From Pollutimonas subterranea (GTDB taxonomy: Bacteria; Pseudomonadota; Gammaproteobacteria; Burkholderiales; Burkholderiaceae_B), in the NCBI RefSeq assembly GCF_002849655.1, contig NZ_PDNW01000012.1:92890-156889 (forward strand): a DNA stretch of 64,000 nucleotides, in the 5' to 3' direction. The position numbers and the translations under genes were made by a program. The notes below the pieces were generated by a model, which saw only the letters and a list, made by a program, of their open reading frames with translations, searched no databases and was not told the DNA's origin. How positions within the stretch are numbered: position 1 is the first letter of the stretch; every line of letters starts with the position of its first letter. This document shows positions 59,433 to 64,000 of this stretch, one piece after another.

Positions 59433-60734
59433 TCAAGCAGTACTCGACTTATTGGGCGTCCGTTCGGCGGGTTGCCACACCGCCCGGTATTCCACCCGTA
59501 GCCTTTCCGTGTCCTCAGGCAGCACCATCGCACTCGAAGCGGCTTCATGCGCGGTGAGGGCCAATCGGGATGCTGCCGCGCGAAGTTCCCCATTGGTTAT
59601 TGAAGCTAATGCCGCTAACGCCTTCTGAAGACGCAACTGGATTTCCAATAGAGCAACGCCGTCCCGTATCAACGGTCGGAATGCATCGTCCAGAAGATCT
59701 TCGTCCCGAAGTGGCGGGACATATACTCGCTGGTAAAGTATGTGGTCTGCCGCGATTCCACGATCCCGTCCCGCCCACGCCATGAGCACGCGGGTCAATC
59801 TGCCTATGATGTCTATGGCAGTACCCGAGTCATTGAGGGCGGGAGACAGTGCCCGCGAGCCGATCTCAGTCAATACCGAAAGGCCGAAACGAGGATCCTG
59901 ATCAAAAGAACGCTCATTCCCCACGGTATAGGCCTCTTCTATCTTCTCCGACGAGACACGCTGTCCATCGGGCCCCGGCACGACCGCAGCTATCAATTTG
60001 CCTGAATGAATAAACGTTCCCGGCAATGCAATAACGAAAATTTCGGCTTGCTGTTCGTCTGCGCAAATCTGCAGAGCCTTTATGTCGAGGTGCTGTACAT
60101 ATCCGGTTCTGGAAGCCTTCACCAAATAGGCTTCTGGCGGCAAACAGTGTGGATCCTGCAAGGGACGCCCGCCCAGGCAAGGAGCATCAATGCGGTCATT
60201 CAAAGCGTTCAGAACCGCTTCCTCAACTCGTTGCGACGTCTCTGCCACCCTTCCAAGTCGAGACAAATATTCTATCCAGCGCAACAATGTGATCACGATT
60301 AGCGCGACCACCAATATGGTGACACCGAACAAAATCAGCCGGGCCTGCACACCAAAGTAACCGGTGCTCAACGCAATGATTCCCACCAGACTGAACAGGA
60401 AAGATCCAATGAAGGTACCCAAGACGTTCTGAGTGGTGTGATCCTCCATAATCAGCTTGGTTGCACGCGGGGTGACATTGTTGGTAGCGGCAGAATATGC
60501 CTGAACCATGACCCCCAATGAGAAAGTCGTCACCGCTAACATGCTTGAAGCCATGATCTTAAGCACGTCGACGACCGCGTCACTGCCTATCTTTCCTGGA
60601 AAGTCGTAGGGAATGTAAGGGGCCAGAATAAGACTGGCGACGGCCGACACAACCCCCGCAACAACAAAAAAAGACGCTCGCAACCATAATTTCCGGCTGA
60701 ACTGCAAAAGCAACCAACGCCACCTGGGCATCAT
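59433..60734 (-). CDS. DUF2254 family membrane protein
   Basis: 433 residues. Four membrane helices in the first about 150 residues (FFVVAGVVSAVASLILAPYI, then IMASSMLAVTTFSLGVMVQA, VLGTFIGSFLFSLVGIIALS, LILFGVTILVVALIVITLLR), then a soluble region with DPRFGLSVLTEIGSRALSPA and NDSGTAIDII, typical of DUF2254. Function unknown in the family. Lies just past the ssrA terminator, in the accessory-looking right end. Confidence 0.88.
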   Translation of the reverse strand: MMPRWRWLLLQFSRKLWLRASFFVVAGVVSAVASLILAPYIPYDFPGKIGSDAVVDVLKIMASSMLAVTTFSLGVMVQAYSAATNNVTPRATKLIMEDHTTQNVLGTFIGSFLFSLVGIIALSTGYFGVQARLILFGVTILVVALIVITLLRWIEYLSRLGRVAETSQRVEEAVLNALNDRIDAPCLGGRPLQDPHCLPPEAYLVKASRTGYVQHLDIKALQICADEQQAEIFVIALPGTFIHSGKLIAAVVPGPDGQRVSSEKIEEAYTVGNERSFDQDPRFGLSVLTEIGSRALSPALNDSGTAIDIIGRLTRVLMAWAGRDRGIAADHILYQRVYVPPLRDEDLLDDAFRPLIRDGVALLEIQLRLQKALAALASITNGELRAAASRLALTAHEAASSAMVLPEDTERLRVEYRAVWQPAERTPNKSSTA

Positions 60735-60986
60735 GACAGTGCTCCTGTACGGTCGAGTACCTCAGAATGCGCGCATAAGCACAAGCCTCGGTGCGCAACG
60801 TTTTCTCCTGCGCCTCCTGATGACATCGGCACTAACCCTTTCTGACATAAAGCGATAGTAAGCCGTGCATTCAGCAAGTAACAGACCTGCAGCGCACTTC
60901 GGTGCAGGTGTTCGGGCTGCACGAACAGGGAGCTGGCGTCCAATGAACAGGTCATGCCTTGCGTGCGAGCCCCCACTCCTACGGCG
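60735..60986. other. Intergenic region between BCCT and DUF2254 genes
   Basis: 252 bp without a credible gene. It contains the dyad ACCTGC...GCAGGT around GCACTTCGGTGC near 60885-60910 and TGTTCG-N7-CGAACA shortly after, which could fold as the 3' end of the BCCT mRNA. No T-tract follows either, so termination is uncertain. Confidence 0.35.
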
Positions 60987-63107
60987 TCACCTTTTTGAAG
61001 TTTGAGCAGCCGCCTCGTCATCGGGCTTTTCGTGCAGCATTTCATCATGTTCAGCCATCTTCCATGGCAGCACACCGGGTGAGATCTGTAGAAAGCTGAG
61101 ATATCTTTCGAAATGATCCAGGATATCGCTGATCAGTTCCTGCTGTGTGTAACCATAGACGTCATACTCGAGTCCGCCACGCTGTAAAAACACCTCTGCG
61201 CGATAGTAAAGCGCGCTTGACTCGTGGGTCGCGGCATCTGTACTGCCGATGCCGTCTACATTGTTCGAGCTTCCAAAACTGGGCGATGCGAAGGCGGGCA
61301 TCTCGTAGTCGCGCAGGCGCACTTCATATAAAAAGTCTAGTTGATCTGGCTTATGCACTTCGACTTCGAGGTAGGCACGACATGAATCGCTTTCCAACAC
61401 TGCCTTGGCGGGCCAGCCCTGTTCATCCAGGCCTTGTGCCAGGCGTTTCATGGTGCTCATTACATCTTCAGTGATATAGGTCTTTACGTGATTGAGGTCG
61501 GGGTAGTCCACAATTCCAGCCAAACGCTTTTTCCAGGCATTGACCGGCCCACCTGTCGGGCGATGCTGTTTTTGTTGCTCCAGGCTTTTGTCACGGTGCG
61601 TTTCGATTGCCAATGCACGCCACATTCCGACCGCAGAAATAAGCAGAATGATCGAGAACGGTAGCGCACTGATGATAGTCATGCTTTGCAGCGCGTGCAG
61701 GCCTCCCGCCAGTAACAGCACAGCAGCTACGACACCCTCCAGAATGGCCCAGAAGGCGCGTTGAGTTGCTGGTGTATTAGCAATACCACCTGCCGCCAGT
61801 GAGTCAATAACCAAGGATGCCGAGTCAGATGACGTGACAAAAAAAGTGATGATCAATATCACCGTGAGGAAGGAGACAATCGAAGTTAACGGCAGATGTT
61901 CCAGCAACTTGAACAGTGCAATGGCGTTGTTGTTCTGTACTTCAGAAATTAGAGAGGTGTAGCCCTGGTTCATAATCGCGTAGAGTGCTGTTTCGCCGAA
62001 CACCGAGAACCAGAAGAAGGTGAAGATCGTGGGAACCAGCATGACGCCAAACACGAACTGACGAATTGTGCGACCACGGCTGATCTTGGCGATAAACAGA
62101 CCGACGAAAGGCGACCATGCGATCGTCCATCCGAAAATGAACAGTGTCCAGTTGCCTATCCAATCGCTGCGCGTATACGCCTGCAGATTGAACGTGCGTT
62201 CGATAATATTATTCAGGTACGCGCCGGTGTTCTGCAAAAACGTTTCGAGAATGAAAAGAGTTGGCCCCACGATGAACACAAACAGCATCAACGCTGTCGC
62301 CAGCACCATGTTCAAGATGGACAGGTTCTTCACGCCTTTGTCCAGACCGGCCACCACCGAAAACAGCGCCAAGCCTGTGATGGCTGCAATGGCGATAACT
62401 TGGACGGTGTTGTTAATAGGAATCGATGGCCACAGATAGTTCAGACCTGTGTTGATCTGCATAACCGACAGCCCCAGCGAGGTGGCCAAGCCGAACATAG
62501 TACCCAGGATGGCAACAATGTCGACGGTGTGGCCAATGGGCCCGTGGATGCGCTTTCCGATCAAAGGATAGAGCGCAGACCGCATCGACAGCGGCAGGCC
62601 GTGGCGAAACGCAAAATACGCCAGCACGAGTCCTACCAGACCATAAATCGCCCAGATGTGAAAGCCCCAGTGAAAAAATGTAATTTGCATGGCCTGCTTC
62701 GCAGCGTCAAGCGTTTGCCCGGCGCCTTGGGGAGGCATGGCATAGTGCAATACCGGTTCGGCCACACCAAAAAATAGCAGCGCAATGCCGTAGCCAGCCG
62801 AAAATAGCATTGCGAACCAGGAGACAAAACTATATTGAGGTTCGGAATGATCCGGCCCCAGCTTGATGTTGCCCCATTTGGTGGTCGCGACCAGTACGAT
62901 GAATACCAGAAAGACCGCAACCGACAACATGTAAAACCAGCCAAAGTTGCGCGTGACGTAGGCTAAGGTGGCGGAAAACACATTGCCAGCCCCCTCCGGA
63001 TTGCTAACAGTTGCCACCACCAGCAGCAGAATAAGGATGACTGACGGTATAAATACCGGCATCAGTATCGTTGTCTTCCAGTTGACTTTTGGTTGTGCAG
63101 CGGCCAT
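60987..63107 (-). CDS. BCCT-family choline/betaine-type transporter with cytosolic tail
   Basis: 706 residues. Twelve-helix BCCT core (about 1-520), with FGVAEPVLHYAMPPQGAG and HWGFHIWAIYGLVGLVLAYF, as in BetT, and TSSDSASLVIDSLAAGG. A long hydrophilic C-terminal domain (about 190 residues) follows, as in the BetT subgroup that senses osmotic state. Imports choline or a similar quaternary amine. The start has GGAG 6 nt upstream. Bet oxidation genes are not in the window. Confidence 0.9.
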   Translation of the reverse strand: MAAAQPKVNWKTTILMPVFIPSVILILLLVVATVSNPEGAGNVFSATLAYVTRNFGWFYMLSVAVFLVFIVLVATTKWGNIKLGPDHSEPQYSFVSWFAMLFSAGYGIALLFFGVAEPVLHYAMPPQGAGQTLDAAKQAMQITFFHWGFHIWAIYGLVGLVLAYFAFRHGLPLSMRSALYPLIGKRIHGPIGHTVDIVAILGTMFGLATSLGLSVMQINTGLNYLWPSIPINNTVQVIAIAAITGLALFSVVAGLDKGVKNLSILNMVLATALMLFVFIVGPTLFILETFLQNTGAYLNNIIERTFNLQAYTRSDWIGNWTLFIFGWTIAWSPFVGLFIAKISRGRTIRQFVFGVMLVPTIFTFFWFSVFGETALYAIMNQGYTSLISEVQNNNAIALFKLLEHLPLTSIVSFLTVILIITFFVTSSDSASLVIDSLAAGGIANTPATQRAFWAILEGVVAAVLLLAGGLHALQSMTIISALPFSIILLISAVGMWRALAIETHRDKSLEQQKQHRPTGGPVNAWKKRLAGIVDYPDLNHVKTYITEDVMSTMKRLAQGLDEQGWPAKAVLESDSCRAYLEVEVHKPDQLDFLYEVRLRDYEMPAFASPSFGSSNNVDGIGSTDAATHESSALYYRAEVFLQRGGLEYDVYGYTQQELISDILDHFERYLSFLQISPGVLPWKMAEHDEMLHEKPDDEAAAQTSKR

Positions 63108-63462
63108 GGCAACTCCTTTGTTCTGTATAAAGAGGGCTACGGGGAACCAGTACCCGCCCGGACTGCCGATCGTGAAAGATCCGTAGTCCTATACCGAATA
63201 GTGACATCTTTTAGAAAACTGAGAATTTATCTTGCTAAGCGGGAGGGTACCGGAGCCAAGGGATGGGGTTTTTTTGGCCGAAACGGCAATGTTGGTGGGC
63301 TCATTCGTGCGGCCCAAGCCACCAACGTCGTCCTGGCCATGTAGCGGCCGCGGCCTCTTCATAAGCCCCTTCTTGTAGGTACGCGCCTTGCTGAATAACC
63401 ATTAAGTAATATTTAATGGTGACCTCAGCCCGCGGCCGGCAGGCACCGCAAAGGAGGATTCC
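63108..63462. promoter_or_regulatory. Divergent region between the BCCT gene and the Pro-rich ORF
   Basis: 355 bp. It holds an inverted repeat ACCATTAA-N7-TTAATGGT (63398-63420), about 43 bp before the Pro-rich ORF, a candidate operator, and a GGCCGAAACGGC-like hairpin near 63277. No credible gene. Confidence 0.4.
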
Positions 63463-63726
63463 ATGCAACCGCTCGCCAATCATCGCCCAGACCACCCGCA
63501 AAATCCGGACATCGGCGTGCCACCAAAGCCAGGGCAGCCTTTGCCCAACCCAGAGAATCCCGACCTGCCGGGCACAAACTCCCCAGATCCGGACGATCCC
63601 GGCCAAGGCCAACCAATTCCGCCCGAGATGAAAAGCAGCAGGACGCGACACATGCGCTCTCCAGAGGTTTTTTGCATTCCAGACATGGCGATGGCAGCAG
63701 CCACGCCATCATCCCCCAGGAGATAG
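63463..63726 (+). CDS. Small Pro/Asp/Asn-rich hydrophilic protein
   Basis: 87 residues, with a strong ribosome site (AAAGGAGG, then 5 nt, then ATG). Residues 7-55 are a run of proline-rich units (HPQNPDIGVPPKPGQPLPNP, then ENPDLPGTNSPDPDDPGQGQ), likely disordered. No signal peptide or membrane helix. The C-terminal third (RHMRSPEVFCIPDMAMAAAT) is unlike the rest and could reflect a past frameshift. No family recognised. Confidence 0.55.
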   Translation: MQPLANHRPDHPQNPDIGVPPKPGQPLPNPENPDLPGTNSPDPDDPGQGQPIPPEMKSSRTRHMRSPEVFCIPDMAMAAATPSSPRR

Positions 63727-63728
63727 TG

Positions 63729-63926
63729 ATGACAAAGCCAATACCGGACACCGACCCTCTGAAACGCGAGCCACCTGGGGAAATCAGCAAAGTCCCTGAT
63801 AACGACGTAGGTGGCGGTGGACGCCCGGCCGGTAAGCCTGGAGAAACGGGTGGCACTTCGAAAGATGACCTAACCCGGACTTTTCACCATGAGGCTTGCG
63901 GGAGTGATTTTTGCGCCTTGATCTGA
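63729..63926 (+). CDS. Small Gly/Pro-rich hydrophilic protein
   Basis: 65 residues starting MTKPIPDTDPLKREPPGEIS, then DNDVGGGGRPAGKPGETGG. AGGAG lies 7 nt before the ATG, inside the end of the Pro-rich ORF, 2 nt after its stop. Likely disordered. The pair looks like one transcription unit, perhaps stress-related by composition only. The last about 14 residues (HHEACGSDFCALI) are antisense to another open frame at the window edge. Confidence 0.5.
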   Translation: MTKPIPDTDPLKREPPGEISKVPDNDVGGGGRPAGKPGETGGTSKDDLTRTFHHEACGSDFCALI

Positions 63927-64000
63927 CCGAGTGCTGCGCCGGTCTGCTTGGGGGCGGCGTTGGAGGAGATTTTCAGCGCTGCGGACGCAATTTCCCCTAC
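63884..64000 (-). CDS. Possible 3' end of a leftward gene at the window edge
   Basis: 38 codons open from the right edge (VGEIASAALKISSNAAPKQT, then GAALGQIKAQKSLPQASW) to a TGA at 63884. Composition looks protein-like, but it overlaps the small rightward ORF by 43 nt and no family is recognised. Confidence 0.25.
   Translation of the reverse strand, partial: VGEIASAALKISSNAAPKQTGAALGQIKAQKSLPQASW

Noticed and set aside
60885..60935. Intrinsic terminator for the BCCT gene
   Set aside because: Two dyads are present but neither is followed by a T-run.

Overview
The window is a chromosomal segment of a betaproteobacterium, most likely an Alcaligenaceae member (Bordetella/Achromobacter/Pusillimonas relatives). 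Grounds: the tmRNA tag ([10 protein letters not shown]), the gene order gyrA-serC-pheA-tyrA-aroA-cmk-rpsA-ihfB-lapA-lapB-hldE(kinase only)-hldD, a short OmpA without a beta-barrel followed by ubiG-gph, Bug/TctC-type binding proteins, and a paa cluster laid out as in this family. The genus is not fixed from sequence alone.

Layout. 1-1803: 5' part of ccoN, ccoS and a strikingly reduced CcoI-like protein, with perfect FNR/Anr boxes upstream of ccoN and of the CcoI-like gene. 1880-9543: housekeeping genes (aceA, queF, an MFS transporter, pgsA, uvrC, nagZ, acpS). 9714-10188: a decayed VapBC-type module. 10142-19328: phenylacetate catabolism (paaABCDE-N-G-I-K transcribed leftward; the repressor paaX divergent) with a long inverted repeat between paaA and paaX. 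19318-23254: orn, an M48 protease, rsgA, a CoA pyrophosphatase and rplS. 23362-23670: a 58-residue putative membrane protein preceded by two tandem LexA-type boxes. 23824-26382: peroxiredoxin and an acyl-CoA dehydrogenase.

26508-35385 is a LysR-associated catabolic operon of unknown substrate: CoA-transferase, crotonase, aldehyde dehydrogenase, 3-hydroxyisobutyrate dehydrogenase-like protein, quinone oxidoreductase and two orphan periplasmic binding proteins. 35533-41000: etfBA, an HDAC-like amidohydrolase, mltB, cysM and a ComEA-like protein. 41113-54903: the heptose/LPS-control/ribosome/aromatic amino acid supraoperon down from gyrA, with many ATGA or TGATG junctions and a 21-codon micro-ORF squeezed between pheA and tyrA. 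55316-58744: ompA, ubiG, gph and an SstT-like symporter. 58961-59326: tmRNA (ssrA). 59433-64000: accessory-looking genes downstream of ssrA (DUF2254 membrane protein, BCCT transporter, two tiny Pro/Gly-rich proteins).

How parts work together: paaK activates phenylacetate, PaaABCDE epoxidises it, PaaG isomerises, PaaN acts after ring opening; the later beta-oxidation enzymes are not in the window. EtfBA would accept electrons from acyl-CoA dehydrogenases such as the one at 24559. LapA/LapB and HldE/HldD all concern LPS supply. The strongest candidate for something undescribed is the small membrane protein with twin CTGT-N8-ACAG boxes (23362-23670); the catalytic-domain-less CcoI-like protein is second. 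No IS element, CRISPR array or tRNA gene was recognised.
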